NCBI GenBank assembly: GCA_036939355.1
Contig: JALLAP010000168.1
Coordinates: 1-27,076 of the forward strand
DNA length: 27,076 nt
Reading direction: 5' to 3'
DNA from: Thalassiosira profunda
Lineage: Eukaryota; Bacillariophyta; Thalassiosirophyceae; Thalassiosirales; Thalassiosiraceae
This document shows positions 9,734 through 23,169 of this stretch, piece by piece. The notes below the pieces were generated by a model. That model was not told the DNA's origin. It worked only from the letters and a program-made list of their open reading frames with translations, and ran no database searches. The first letter of the stretch is position 1, and each line of letters begins with the position of its first letter. The position numbers and the translations under genes are program-made.

Positions 9734-10879
9734 ATGAATTCGTCTCGAGCAGCAACGCCACGGGTGGGCAACAAGGCTACGAAGCCCCGTCAGCGTATCA
9801 GGTGCAAACGGAATCGCCCGAAGCAGGCTACGCCAAATCCGACATTGATTATGGGACCCATAACCCGCGAGAAGAGGAAGAAGCACAAGCCAGCGCCCCG
9901 CCCCAAAACCACCCCCAGCAAGAAGACGGCAAGAGACGCCGAAAAACTAGGCGCCAAGAGAGGATGCAAGTTGGACTGGGCAGTCGCCGAGTCTCTGGCC
10001 CTCCGGGGGCTTCTCATTGCAATCGACATCGTCTTGGTCGCGACATTCTTGCTCCATCTGATCCCTGCCAAGTCCATTCTATCCATCGTTCAACGAGTGA
10101 GGGACGAGATCAATGTATTGAGCACGAAACACCTTGTGGCCGCCTCTCCAATTGAGGATGCCGCCCTGGGCAATACGGCAATGCATGCGGTGATCAAGTA
10201 TGCCAAGATGGCCTCCCTTCCCTTCCTGCTCTTCACGCCCGCCTTGTTTGTTCTCACCATTCTCAGCCTGACCGAGGGTAAAGAAGGGAATCATCAGAGC
10301 ACATTGGAGAGAAGGAAAGGGCGGAGGAGAGTGCTGACGCTGTTGAGCGTATGCATTGTAATGCTGTTTGCGTTCCTCACCGCCTTGATTGCATGCGCAG
10401 AAGCGAGCCGATGGCTCTTGCTCGGCGTGATCAGCTTCGCTACACCGGCAATCTTGATGGTGTTCACCGAACTGTCGGTGGTCTACGGCGGGGCATCGAG
10501 TGGATTCGCATACGTACGCCAAGGATGGACATGGTGCCGCCAAATCGATACGACGACGGTTGCCAAGCTGATTGGCTTTGTCTTCGTCTTTCTTCCCTTC
10601 CTTGCCGGCTTCTTCTACGCCATATCGCCACCCTTTCTGCTCGCGGTGCCACTGTCATCGCTGACCACATGCAGCTTGGCCGGGATATTCGGACTGCGGC
10701 CATTCGTTCTTGCCGCTGCATTTCTAATCATCGGGTGGAATGCAGGCTATTGGACGCTGGCGAAACTGTTTCACGCATACTCTTGGGTGGTCAAACGGCA
10801 CTGCTCGACGCTCCTGTTTCTAACGTGCCTTGCACTGTTCGTGGCGACGCTTCAGCTGCAACTCCCTTCCTACTTGTGA
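9734..10879 (+). CDS. Multipass membrane protein, family not recognised
   Basis: Single exon, 381 residues, ATG at 9734, 215 bp downstream of the hydrolase stop on the same strand. The first 80 residues are strongly basic (many Lys/Arg/Pro) and probably cytosolic. About seven to eight hydrophobic helices follow, starting with ALRGLLIAIDIVLVATFLLH; others include LPFLLFTPALFVLTIL, LLSVCIVMLFAFLTALIA, LLLGVISFATPAILMVF and FVFVFLPFLAGFFYAI, and the last is LLFLTCLALFVATLQL. A short basic loop (LERRKGRRR) separates helices 2 and 3, consistent with an inside-positive orientation. I see no transporter signature or catalytic motif. It could be a channel- or transporter-like protein or a lineage-specific membrane protein. 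Confidence 0.8.
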   Translation: MNSSRAATPRVGNKATKPRQRIRCKRNRPKQATPNPTLIMGPITREKRKKHKPAPRPKTTPSKKTARDAEKLGAKRGCKLDWAVAESLALRGLLIAIDIVLVATFLLHLIPAKSILSIVQRVRDEINVLSTKHLVAASPIEDAALGNTAMHAVIKYAKMASLPFLLFTPALFVLTILSLTEGKEGNHQSTLERRKGRRRVLTLLSVCIVMLFAFLTALIACAEASRWLLLGVISFATPAILMVFTELSVVYGGASSGFAYVRQGWTWCRQIDTTTVAKLIGFVFVFLPFLAGFFYAISPPFLLAVPLSSLTTCSLAGIFGLRPFVLAAAFLIIGWNAGYWTLAKLFHAYSWVVKRHCSTLLFLTCLALFVATLQLQLPSYL

Positions 10880-10981
10880 TGATGGAGCTACCGGCAATTC
10901 CAGGCAATTCATAGGGCCCGACTCCAATTCCATTGCATCCCCGCGGTAGCCCTTGGGGCAGATAAAATAACGACACTCCTC

Positions 10982-12319
10982 TTATGCCATCAGTCCGGCG
11001 TAATGCTCCTCCTCATCGTCAGCCGCGGTGTTGGCAGCCGCCGCCGTAGCTGCTGCAGCAGCATCATGCTCGGCCACAGACTCCTCGACGAGGTCCTTCA
11101 CCCCCTCCAGCACCTTCAGAAAATGCTTCTGCTGGGGATTCGGCACCTTCGCCAACGATCGGAACATCGGCTGGAACTGATCCAGCATCTCCGTCGCAGT
11201 CTTTGGTTTGTTTGGGTCGTGCTTTCGCTTCAATTTCCGCGCCCCCCGCTCCTCCCGCTCCTTCTCCAATCGCTCCTTGTAGGTCAGGACCTTGGGCAAA
11301 AATCCCGAGCACCCGTTCGTGTGCCTGTAATTGCAGCCCGTGAGGTAGACGGGGCAACGCCGCTTCCCCTCTGTCTTTATCTTCGTCCTCCCTTCCTCAG
11401 TCAGGGCGTAGCTGAAGTTCATCTTGAATTCGCAGCCGCAGCGGTTCGAGAGGTGCTTTCGCTTCTTGTTCTCCGGGATGGTCTTTTCTTTCCTCGGCGC
11501 CGCCGTGGACCGGCTGCAGCGGAATGCACTTCCGCGTTTCTCAAGCTTGAACCCATATTTTTGTGCAATTTGCTCGTTGTAGGCATCCATCAGAGCCTTG
11601 GCTTTTTCGTACACAATGTCCTTCCGTCCTGGGGGAAACAGTTCCTTCGACTCCTTCTTGATGGCTTTGATGCGATCGAGTTCCTCCTGGCTGTGGTTGT
11701 GCGGGTTGCCGTCGTCCTCGTCGTCCGAGATGTCCGCTCCCCCTTCGTTCGATTCGCCCTTGCCCTCGCTCGTTGTGCCATCCTCACCCGACCCTGCGTT
11801 ATTCGGTGGGGACGATACCCCGAGCGACTTCAATGTCTTCTCCTCCGCCTCCGAACTCCCCCGCGTCCCCTCCGGCAACGTCGCAGTACCCCGCTTGCAA
11901 AACGCCACGTCGACGGTCACCTCCCGGTCCGGCCTCTGGCACGCCCTTAACTCCTTCGCAAATCCCTCGCCCGTGCTAATGTCAAAGTCGTTGATGCTCA
12001 CGATCCAGTACTCCCCGCACAAACTGGAGGGCACCTGCTCTTTCAGCGGAGAACGCTGGTGCACGTCGATCAAGACGGGGAGGGCGAACTGCTCGTCGTC
12101 GCGAAGGGTGAGGCCCGCCATCCCGGGCGATTTGGGGAGACGGAGCTTGAGGACTGTGCACTTTGATTTGTCGATGAGAGGGCGGGGCTTGGTGGTCGAG
12201 GCTTTGGGTTGGCCTGCTGTCATACTCGCGGCTTGCTGCAAAATCGCCGCCTGGTTGGCGGCGGCTTGCTGCAGGATGGCCGCCTGCATCAGTTGCGTTT
12301 GCTGCAACGGATGAGGCAT
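10982..12319 (-). CDS. PDZ-like domain plus FAR1/FLYWCH-like zinc-cluster protein
   Basis: Single exon, 445 residues, ATG at 12319. N terminus: Gln/Ala-rich with QAAILQQAA twice. Residues about 52-142 look PDZ-like (GLTLRDD, YWIVSINDFDISTGEGF). An acidic Ser/Glu/Asp spacer follows (about 155-210). Residues about 245-342 resemble the zinc-binding DNA-binding module of FAR1/MULE-transposase and FLYWCH/WRKY-GCM1 proteins: AYNEQIAQKYGFKLEKRGSAFRCSR, then RCGCEFKMNF, then GCNYRHTNGCSGF, with Cys268, Cys294/296, Cys329 and His333 as likely ligands. A basic helix (ERLEKEREERGARKLKRKH) and a C-terminal Ala-rich helix follow. No transposase catalytic domain is present, so it is plausibly a domesticated transposon DNA-binding protein or transcription factor. 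Its stop is 102 bp from that of the convergent membrane-protein gene. The zinc-cluster assignment is moderate confidence. Confidence 0.75.
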   Translation of the reverse strand: MPHPLQQTQLMQAAILQQAAANQAAILQQAASMTAGQPKASTTKPRPLIDKSKCTVLKLRLPKSPGMAGLTLRDDEQFALPVLIDVHQRSPLKEQVPSSLCGEYWIVSINDFDISTGEGFAKELRACQRPDREVTVDVAFCKRGTATLPEGTRGSSEAEEKTLKSLGVSSPPNNAGSGEDGTTSEGKGESNEGGADISDDEDDGNPHNHSQEELDRIKAIKKESKELFPPGRKDIVYEKAKALMDAYNEQIAQKYGFKLEKRGSAFRCSRSTAAPRKEKTIPENKKRKHLSNRCGCEFKMNFSYALTEEGRTKIKTEGKRRCPVYLTGCNYRHTNGCSGFLPKVLTYKERLEKEREERGARKLKRKHDPNKPKTATEMLDQFQPMFRSLAKVPNPQQKHFLKVLEGVKDLVEESVAEHDAAAAATAAAANTAADDEEEHYAGLMA

Positions 12320-12916
12320 GATAGTCTGTGCAACTTTGCTGCAACAACGATGAATAGAAAGGACGCTTATTTAGCATCCTTCAATTGCAATGCATTGTCA
12401 GAACATCAGCTCAATTGCAACTGCGCCTGACAAGATTTGCAAAGTGCATTCCCCGAGTGCTGGCGCACGTGCAAGATGCAGATTGTGCAAGATCAAGATG
12501 CAGACAGTGCACACGTGCGACGAGCGCTGTGTTTTCATTCCTCCAGCCGCGACAAATTTGGGCCCCGACTTACTAACTTCGCGTCTAGGGCGCCGCGGAG
12601 GGCGGGAAGGGCGGCGGCAGCAGCGCGCAGAGAGGCGTGGCGGAGGGCCGGCGGACGCTGTTGTTGATGTTGGCGCGCGCGCGGGTGAGGCGAAGGTGAA
12701 AGGTGAATAGTGAGTTCCTTCATTTCTGTTCCACGTAGAGCGCTTTTATTTCTCTCCGCTAGATATTTTTTGTGAGGCAAGCAAGCGGCCGGAAGTCCAC
12801 CAAACGCACAGCTGACGCGCACAAAGAAGCCAGAGCCGCCAAACAACCCAACGCCCCGCCGGCCCGCCCAACAAAAGCGGTCCGCCGGCCCTCCAACACG
12901 CCGCGCCCCCAACGTC
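12320..12916. promoter_or_regulatory. Divergent promoter region with repeated TTGCAA and two CACGTG boxes
   Basis: 597 bp between the divergent ATGs of the zinc-cluster and HA-repeat genes. TCAATTGCAA occurs twice, exactly 30 bp apart (12381-12390 and 12411-12420), followed by TTTGCAAA-like and GTGCAAGAT repeats. Two palindromic CACGTG hexamers (12466-12471 and 12512-12517) flank the GTGCAAGAT block. These look like clustered factor-binding sites; CACGTG is the classic bHLH/bZIP core. Transcription start sites cannot be placed by eye. Confidence 0.45.
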
Positions 12917-14354
12917 ATGAGCAGCGCCCTCGTCTCCGGCCTGTCGGCCGACCACTCCGCCGAGCGGGCGAAGCGGGAGCTCGTCCAGTCCGAGAAGGCG
13001 GTCCACGACGCCCGACAAAAGCTAGCTGAAGGTGAGCGGAGAATGTTGTCAACGTTTGATGCGTTCGACTCTAGCGTACCCGCTGCTGCTCCGGCCGGGC
13101 AATGCGGCTCTCTGTGTGCTTAGGATGATCGTAAATATATTGGCCGTGGAATTTGCCGTTGCGCCCTTGGTCGATTGTTTATGCACATCATGTGCTCACG
13201 AAAATTCATCATTCAGCCGAGGCGCGCCACGCCCTCGCCAAGCAGCAATATTTCGAGGCCGACCTCGGCCGGGACTGCTCGTGGAACAAAATGTACCGGC
13301 AGCTCGTGGCGCACCGGGAGGCAAATAATGGCGACGTTCTCGTATTGACGACGAAGGATTCGCCGGCGGAGGTGAAGAAATTGGGCAAGTGGGTGCAGAA
13401 TCGTGAGTGGCTGCCCCTTTCGCTGCTGCCATGCTGTGCGATGTCGTATGCACTCATTTTACCTGTTGCAATTGCAGAGCGGGTCCACTACAAGTATTAC
13501 CTGAATGGGGACAATCGCTTCATCAAGGCGCATAGGGTCGATGCCCTCAACCGGGTGAGCATTGCGTGCTCATTTTTATATGATTCGAGGAGGGATTTGC
13601 CGACCCTTGCCCCTATTCTCATCACCCTTTGGCAGATTGGGTTTATTTGGAACGTTCTCGAGTACTCGTGGGACGCAAACTTTCAGCTTTTGGAGCGGTA
13701 TTATGCCGAGCATGTGAGTGGTGTCGCGTCGGCATGTTTGCAATTGCGCCCATCAATTCTGACCTTGGGGGGAATGCATCACAATAGGGAAATTTCAACG
13801 TGCCGAGAAAGCACAGCGCCAAACTGAACAGCTTCGTGACCAACGTCCGAAAGGCCATGCGGCGCAAGAACGAGGGGCTGTTCCAGAAGGAGCTGACGGA
13901 GGAGAGGATCAATCGGCTCAACTCGATCAACTTCGTGTGGGACATGAAGCATCCGGCCAGGCAGCGGACCGCGGGGGAGAACGTGCAATTCGACCACCTG
14001 TACGATCTGCTGAAGGACTTCAAAGAGACGTACGGCCACGTGATGGTTTCGAAAATGATGCCCATTTGGAGGACCGGCGACGAAAAGCCCGCCAAGCCAG
14101 AGTACAAGCGGCTGCCATTCTTCATTGCCAGCGTCCGGAGCGAGCACGAGTTGTTCGTGGAAGGGAAGCCGTGCGCGCTTGATGAGGAGAGGGTGCGGAA
14201 GCTGACGGATCTGGGGATCAAATGGAAGAAGCCCGCGCACGAGCCCCGGATCGCGGGTGGCGGCAAGAGAAAGCGGCCCGCTGGGGCGGAAGCGGAAAAG
14301 AGCCCCGAAGGTGCTGCCAATGGCGAAGGAGCCACTGCCACCGCTCAGGTCTAG
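12917..14354 (+). CDS. Helicase-associated (HA) domain repeat protein
   Basis: Five exons: 12917-13031, 13217-13402, 13478-13554, 13636-13713 and 13788-14354, with GTGAGT/GTGAGC donors; 340 residues. The frame is continuous across all junctions (e.g. VQN/QRVHYK, NR/IGFIW, EH/GNFNVP). Three HA-type units are visible. The first is about 61-131 (WNKMYRQL..LGKWVQNQR..HRVDALNRIGFIW), the second about 138-203 (WDANFQLLERYYAEHGNFNVP..RLNSINFVW), and the third about 218-290 (FDHLYDLLKDFKETYGHVMV..VRKLTDLGIKW). HA domains are small three-helix modules, thought to bind nucleic acid, that are greatly multiplied in diatoms and often stand alone. No helicase motor is present. The C terminus has a basic GGGKRKRP patch, a likely nuclear signal; the first 40 residues form a charged helix. 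Probable nuclear DNA- or RNA-binding protein of unknown role. Confidence 0.88.
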
Positions 14355-14830
14355 TCGTCGTGGCATTTGGCAGTGATGACGCAATCGCCTTTTGCAAAGA
14401 CTGACTTCACAGCCGGTTGGAGGCAGTGCCCAATGAAAAAGTGGACTGGGCAAATTGAGAGAAGTGACACCTTGGCAAGCTAGAATGCGGCCGGCCGGGA
14501 AGAAGGGAAAAGTAATGCATACATACCGTTCACAACTTTTCCTTGTTGGCATTTGCATACTGGCGTTTTGATGATGAACAGCCTCCAGGCGCTCGCTTGG
14601 ATTGGGTCTGTCCGCCCCCTCTCTCTGCCTTGGTTGGAGCCAGATCCAGACTGCGTAGCCGTTTTAAAAGATCTCTGTAGAAATCTACGTCGGAATTAGT
14701 TTATGATTCTAGCTGCCCGACTCCAGTTCTTGCTTTGGTTGGAGCTGAAGACACCCCAGCCCAACGCAGACGACGCCGCTCTGGCTCATCAACTCGAGCC
14801 CCGCTGCAGGGAGTCCAAAGGCTCGTCAGG
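14355..14830. promoter_or_regulatory. Intergenic region upstream of copine gene
   Basis: 476 bp between two co-directional genes. It holds the 3' UTR of the HA gene and the copine promoter. I see no open frame with domain content and no RNA gene. Confidence 0.35.
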
Positions 14831-17110
14831 ATGACGGTGGAGAGACTCCAGCTGACGCTGCAGGCGTCGTCGCTCAAGAATGTCGCGGGCCTCGGCAAGG
14901 GCACCTCCGACCCCTTCGCCGCCGTAACCTTGCTGGCGACCGGGCCCGGCGAACAGCCGCGCGTCCTGGGCAAGACGGAAGGTGAGCATGGTATCGAATA
15001 TTTGGCTCCGATGGCTAGAATTGCAACGCTCATAAATTTGCAATTGTGTGCATATGATATGAATAATCACAGTGATAAAGAACACGCTCTCCCCCAAATG
15101 GACGACCTCCTTCCTCTTCGACTACGAATTCGGCAAGGAGACCCACATCAATGTCTCCGTCGTCGACGAGGTCCGCAAAACGACCGGTGAGCAATACATA
15201 ATACATCCCGACTCTTTGACACAAAAAAATGGCTCGACGTGCTCACATTTGCTATGTGTGCATATGATGTGACCACCATCCATTGCAACAATGATGTTAT
15301 TGTAGACAAACCAATGGGAAGTGCCGTCTTTGAGATCGGCGACATCCTCGGCAGTCGGGGCAGCGTCAAGGCCAAGAAGCTCAAGAAGGGCGGGACGCTC
15401 TACGCCCGCCTCCAAAAGGCCGCGCCCCGCTCGGCCGGGAAACTCGCCCTCCGGCTGCGGGGGATCAAGCTCAAGAACGTCGAGGGCATGTTCAAGAAGA
15501 GCGATCCCTTCTTTGAGATTCGTCGCACGCACGACGGGCCGGGCGGGGGGAGCTGGACGCCGGTGTATCGGTCGAAGCACGTGAAGAACAACCTCAGTCC
15601 GAAGTGGGAGCCGGCGACGGTGGACGTGAACGCGTTGTGCGACGGAGACCTGGGGAGACGGTTGCAGGTGGCGATTTTCGACCACGAGAGCAACGGGAAG
15701 CATGCGAAGATGGGAAGCTTCGAGACCACCGTCAACGAGTTGGTGAATGCAGTGGGCGGCCGGACCTTTACCCCCAAGAAGGGCGGCAAGGACTACGGAA
15801 CGATCGCCGTGGACGAATGCAAAATCATGGGTGCCGAACGCCCCTCAGGAGCCACTGTCCAGCCGGCGACCACTGCGCACGTTCCAACGGCTACGGCGGC
15901 GGCGGCTCCCATGCCGGTGCCGGTGGCGCCACCGGTTCAGCAATTCGAGGGCATGAGCTTGGGCGGTGGAATGCCGGTGCCCATGCCGCCGCCGCAGAGG
16001 CCGACGTTTGTGGATTATGTCTCCGGCAATTGCGATTTGAGCATGTGCGTGGCAATCGACTTCACCGGATCCAACGGCGATCCCCGCAAGCCAGGGACGT
16101 TGCACCACTTCAGTCCACACGGACAAATGAACGGGTACGAGAAGGCCATTGTGGGTGTCGGAAACATCTTGGCCAAGTACGATACGGACCAGCAGTTTCC
16201 GGTATGGGGTTTTGGCGCCAAATACGGTGGCGTCGTCCGTCACTGCTTCCAGGTGGGCAAAGAGAAGGAGGCGCACGGTGTTGCCGGCATTCTGGAGGCG
16301 TACAAAGCCACCTTCAAAACGCCCCTCATCATGTCTGGGCCCACAGTCTTCACGGAAGTCATTTCGCTTGCCGCGGAACAAGCAAAGGTCCGAGCGAGAG
16401 ACAATCCATTGAGTTACACAATTCTCCTGCTTCTGACGGATGGAGCCGTGACGGACGTCGAAGCCACCAAGCGGACCCTCGCATCAGTCGCTGATGCGCC
16501 GCTCTCGATTGTCATCGTTGGTATCGGTCGAGCTGATTTCTCTGCTATGCAGTTCCTCGATGACTTCGAGAAGCGTGCGGACATGAATCGAGATATTGTG
16601 CAGTTCGTTGAGTTCAGTGCCCACGAGCACAACAAAACGTCTCTTACGAGGGCTACTCTTGAGGAGATTCCCGATCAGCTTGTGCAGTACTTCTTCCAGC
16701 GCGGCATCATGCCGCAGCCGGTGAAACAAATGAGCATCTCCAACATGAGCCACATCAGCGCTGACGAGTATAACGAAGAGGTGGATATTGATTTGTCGCT
16801 TGACTATCACGATGATGGAGAGATTGTGCTGAATGGGGACGTGGGGACGCACATTGACAATACATACGAAGCCGGAATCGGTGAACTGCACGTGATGCCA
16901 CCGCCATCTACCAACCCATCCGCATCGGCGCCTGTGATGGCGGCCGCTGTGGCTCCGCCTGCGCAGCCATTCACCTTTCAGGTGCAAGTTCCGCAGGGAG
17001 TCAGCCCTGGAATGCAGATTCAGGTGGCACACCCACAAACTGGCCAAATGTTGGTCGTTCCGGTGCCTCAGGGTGTTGCTCCGGGCGGAGTGTTTTCTGT
17101 CTCGGCCTAA
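14831..17110 (+). CDS. Copine (C2A-C2B-vWA) with C-terminal repeat extension
   Basis: Exons 14831-14981, 15073-15186 and 15306-17110; 689 residues. Copines are Ca2+-responsive phospholipid-binding proteins of the cytosol and plasma membrane. C2A is about 1-125 (GKGTSDPF, TLSPKWTTSF) and C2B about 133-255 (FKKSDPFFEI, NNLSPKWEP). A Pro/Ala/Met linker (about 270-320) leads to the copine-type vWA domain (about 329-560) with MIDAS IDFTGSNGDP at 339-348 and LLLTDGAVTD. Oddity: the third Ca2+ loop of each C2 domain departs from the D-x-D pattern (C2A VDEVRKTTD, C2B FDHESNGK), so Ca2+ binding may be weakened. After the vWA lies an acidic stretch (EEVDIDLSLDYHDDGE) and then two VPQGV-type repeats (QVPQGVSPGMQIQV and PVPQGVAPGGVFSV) not found in typical copines. 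The gene converges on the methyltransferase gene with only 93 bp between stops. Confidence 0.93.
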
Positions 17111-17203
17111 TGAATGCTCTGCCTGATGTTTATATCTTTATGTAACAGTTCGCATTTAACGCACCCACCAGGAACTTCCGTGTAGGAGCTCTAACTGCGC
17201 ACC

Positions 17204-19575
17204 CTAGACCGCACATCCATGCACAACAGCGACGCTCCTCGCAATGGCCGTCGACAGCTTGACCGGCACCGCATTTCCTATCTGGCTCATCTGTGCACTG
17301 TGGCTGCCAAAGAAGCGGTGCGTGACAGGAAAGCTCTGCAGACAAGCCGCCTCTCGCACGGAGATGTACCTTTCGCAGCTGTAGTGGCGATGCGGGCGAC
17401 CGCCCGCCATGACTGTCCTCGAAGGCTCATCCGCAACCAGCTGAAAGTCCTTTTCGTCCCTCTGCTTGTAGCCAGGAATGATGTGGTTGAACACTGCATG
17501 GCCGCCAATCATCACAGCTCCGCACGATTTCGACCTCGCAGGCTCGTGCTTCTCGAAGATCTGGAGCGCATCTTTGGACGTCATGATGGGGAGCAGCCCA
17601 GGGCCGTGGGTGGGTTCAGGCATGTCTGGCAGCTTGCAGTCCTCCCGTGCCGCCAAGAGAATCAGCCTGCGGCGGTTTTGCGGGTCGCCGTGATTTCTCG
17701 ACACCAGCACCTTGACGCGGACCTGATAATTCATCTCCAGCAGCTCGGCCACGACCGATTGCAGATAGCCACGATAATCCTCTAGGACGAGGCCAGGGAC
17801 GTTCTCGAACGACGCCGTCTGGGGCCGAAAGTGTTTGATCGCCTTGATGAACAGCAGCGTTTGCTTGTTGTTTCTCATGTCATTTCCAGTCGCCACCACA
17901 TTCCGGTTGGCCCGCGAGAACCCCTTGCACGGAGGACTGGCATGGATGTGATCGACCTCTCCCTGGCCGGGGTAACAGGGGTCGCCCTTGACAGCCCGCT
18001 TGAGGAAGCTCTTGACGTCCTCCGTGTAGATGCGCACGTCGCCCGTCTTGTTCGCCTGGAGCGTCGCGGAGGCCATGTGGTTGTTGTCTACCACCCACTT
18101 CACGTTGAAGTGCTTCTCTAATCCGAGGGACATCCCGCCCGCTCCGGCGAACAGTTCCACTGATGAACGAAGATGCAATGAGTATCGCACGCACGGATAT
18201 CCAGAACAGCTCAAGCTGAAACACTCACGAACAGACGGCCTCCCCGTCGGATGGTGCAACACCCTCCCCGTCTCGTTGTAGTACGCAAACGACCTCTGAC
18301 TGTCGTCCTCCTGGTGGTATCGCATACCGAACTTCGCAAACTCGCTTTTGCACGGCACCTTCAACAGACTCAAATCCACCACCTCCCCCTCCCCCAACAG
18401 CACGTACTCCTCCTCGCGCCCCGCGGGGCAGACGAACGATTTATCCAGCCGCATGTACTTGTGGCAGCGCGCCCGGCGGGGGACGGGCTGGATCGTGGAG
18501 ATGGTGTAGATGAAGCGCTGGGCCGGACCCGAGTAATAACTCTGGCCGACGCGATAGGTGCGGCGGTTGAGGACGAGCTCGACGGTGCCGGGAGAGTCGT
18601 AGTCTGAACGATGGATTGGAATGACGTGAGCGATCAAGAGTGTTTGGACGGAAGATACCATCAGCACAACTCACCGCTATCTTCCAAGTGGGACACATCG
18701 GGATCCTTCTCGTTATCCCCGGCCTTGTCATCCTCATCGTCGTCCAGCTCCTGGAGGTCATCTGAGGACTTGTCGGCCTCCTCCTCTTCCTCCTCGTCTT
18801 CTTCATCGTCGCTATCGTCGCTAAACTCCACACCCGCCTCCTCTACCTCTTCCATCTTGCCTCGGGTCGCCTTGGCATCGGCGCCCTTCCCCTCCTCCGT
18901 GCGCGACGGGTCCCCTTCGACGGGGTACTTCTTGAACGCCTCCGCCAGCGAATGCTGGTCGAGGTTCTCGGCGACGAGCCAGGAGGGATCGTAGTAGGAG
19001 GGGTCGCCCGTGTAGTCGGCGGGGATCTTCCAGCTGACCTCTGATACCAACACATCATGTATGAGCACATCATGTGAGCACATCACATATCACATCAACC
19101 TAGAGTTTCAGCCATAATAAACAACGCAACATTACTCACGGTATTCCACCACCTGCCTTAACACCCGGCCGCCCTCGCTCCCGTACTTCCGCGTCCGCCG
19201 GTCCAGAATCTGATCCACCTCGAAGTATCCGTCCTGATGTTTGCCCTCGTACGCCGGCGGAGCGTCCTCCCCCTCCACCTTCGCATCTTCCTCCTCCTCC
19301 TCGCTGCTCACCTTGGCACTCTTTGCACGGGGCTTGCGACTGCTCTTCTCCTTCGCGACCTCCTCCTGCTCGCGCTGCGCCTCGAGGCGGCGGGAGAGGC
19401 GGGGGCGCTTGGCGGGCGGCTTGCCGTCCGGGGTGACGGCCGCGGCCGCGGCGGAGCCATCAGCGGCAGCATTGGCATTGGCGGCGGATGGCGGAGGCGC
19501 GACCTCCTCGTCGTCCGCGGCGGTGAGGTCGATGACCGCGGAGCCCGGCCCGGACGGCTTGGCCAGCCTTGGCAT
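17204..19575 (-). CDS. DNA (cytosine-5) methyltransferase, chromodomain-BAH-MTase
   Basis: Exons 19575-19140, 19040-18675, 18603-18229 and 18159-17204, introns 99, 71 and 69 bp; 710 residues. It transfers a methyl group from S-adenosylmethionine to cytosine C5 in DNA. Residues 1-105 are disordered and basic/acidic with an NLS-like KRPRLSRR. A chromodomain (about 117-185: YFEVDQILDRR..VSWK..YYDPSWLVAENL) follows, then an acidic run (about 205-262). A BAH-like domain (about 272-390: RTYRVGQSYY, EGEVVDLSLLKVPC, SFAYYNETGRVLHHP) recalls the second BAH of DNMT1. The MTase has motif I ELFAGAGG, motif IV SPPCKGFS (Cys about 470; Lys replaces the common Gln), motif VI FENVPG, motif VIII QNRRR, and motif X QIGNAVPVKLS. 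No RFTS or CXXC is seen. Chromo plus BAH recalls plant chromomethylases, but there the chromodomain is inserted in the MTase; here it precedes the BAH. Confidence 0.92.
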
Positions 19576-20057
19576 GGCTGTGGAGGGGGATGTGGTGCCT
19601 TCGGCTCGCTACGATACCGCCACTGCTCTTGCAGATCTTTTGTGTCGGCGGACGGATTTTTTGCTTGCTTCCTCGTGCTTACATATAGATACTAATTCCT
19701 ACGCTTCATTCGCGACTGGATCTTTGCAACTTTGCGACTCGCCTGGCCGTCTCCCGTCCTCCCGATGCACGACTGCCAGCGCACCATCGAATTTCAGCGC
19801 AACAATGCGTTTTGTTTTTTGTTGCTCGCTCCTCGCTCCACACTCCCACAACCACAACTCCACCTGCATTGCATGCAACCGCAACACTCCCGCATCCACC
19901 CCCATTGCAGAGGTTCCTCACCCCGTCACCGGCTCATAGATCGAGTGAGTGCTCTTAGTCAGGGTTGCTCGTCCACAACAACAGCAGCTCATCTCACTTC
20001 GTCTTGCAAAATTGCAACACTCCTGCACCACCCCAACCAGGCTAAGACAACGCGAAA
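19576..20057. promoter_or_regulatory. Divergent promoter region, methyltransferase / DEAD-box helicase
   Basis: 482 bp between divergent ATGs. TTTGCAACTTTGCGAC (near 19723) and TTGCAAAATTGCAAC (near 20005) are variants of the TTGCAA motif that also clusters at 12381-12443. No coding frame with a recognisable domain is present. Confidence 0.4.
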
Positions 20058-23169
<3,112 letters not shown>

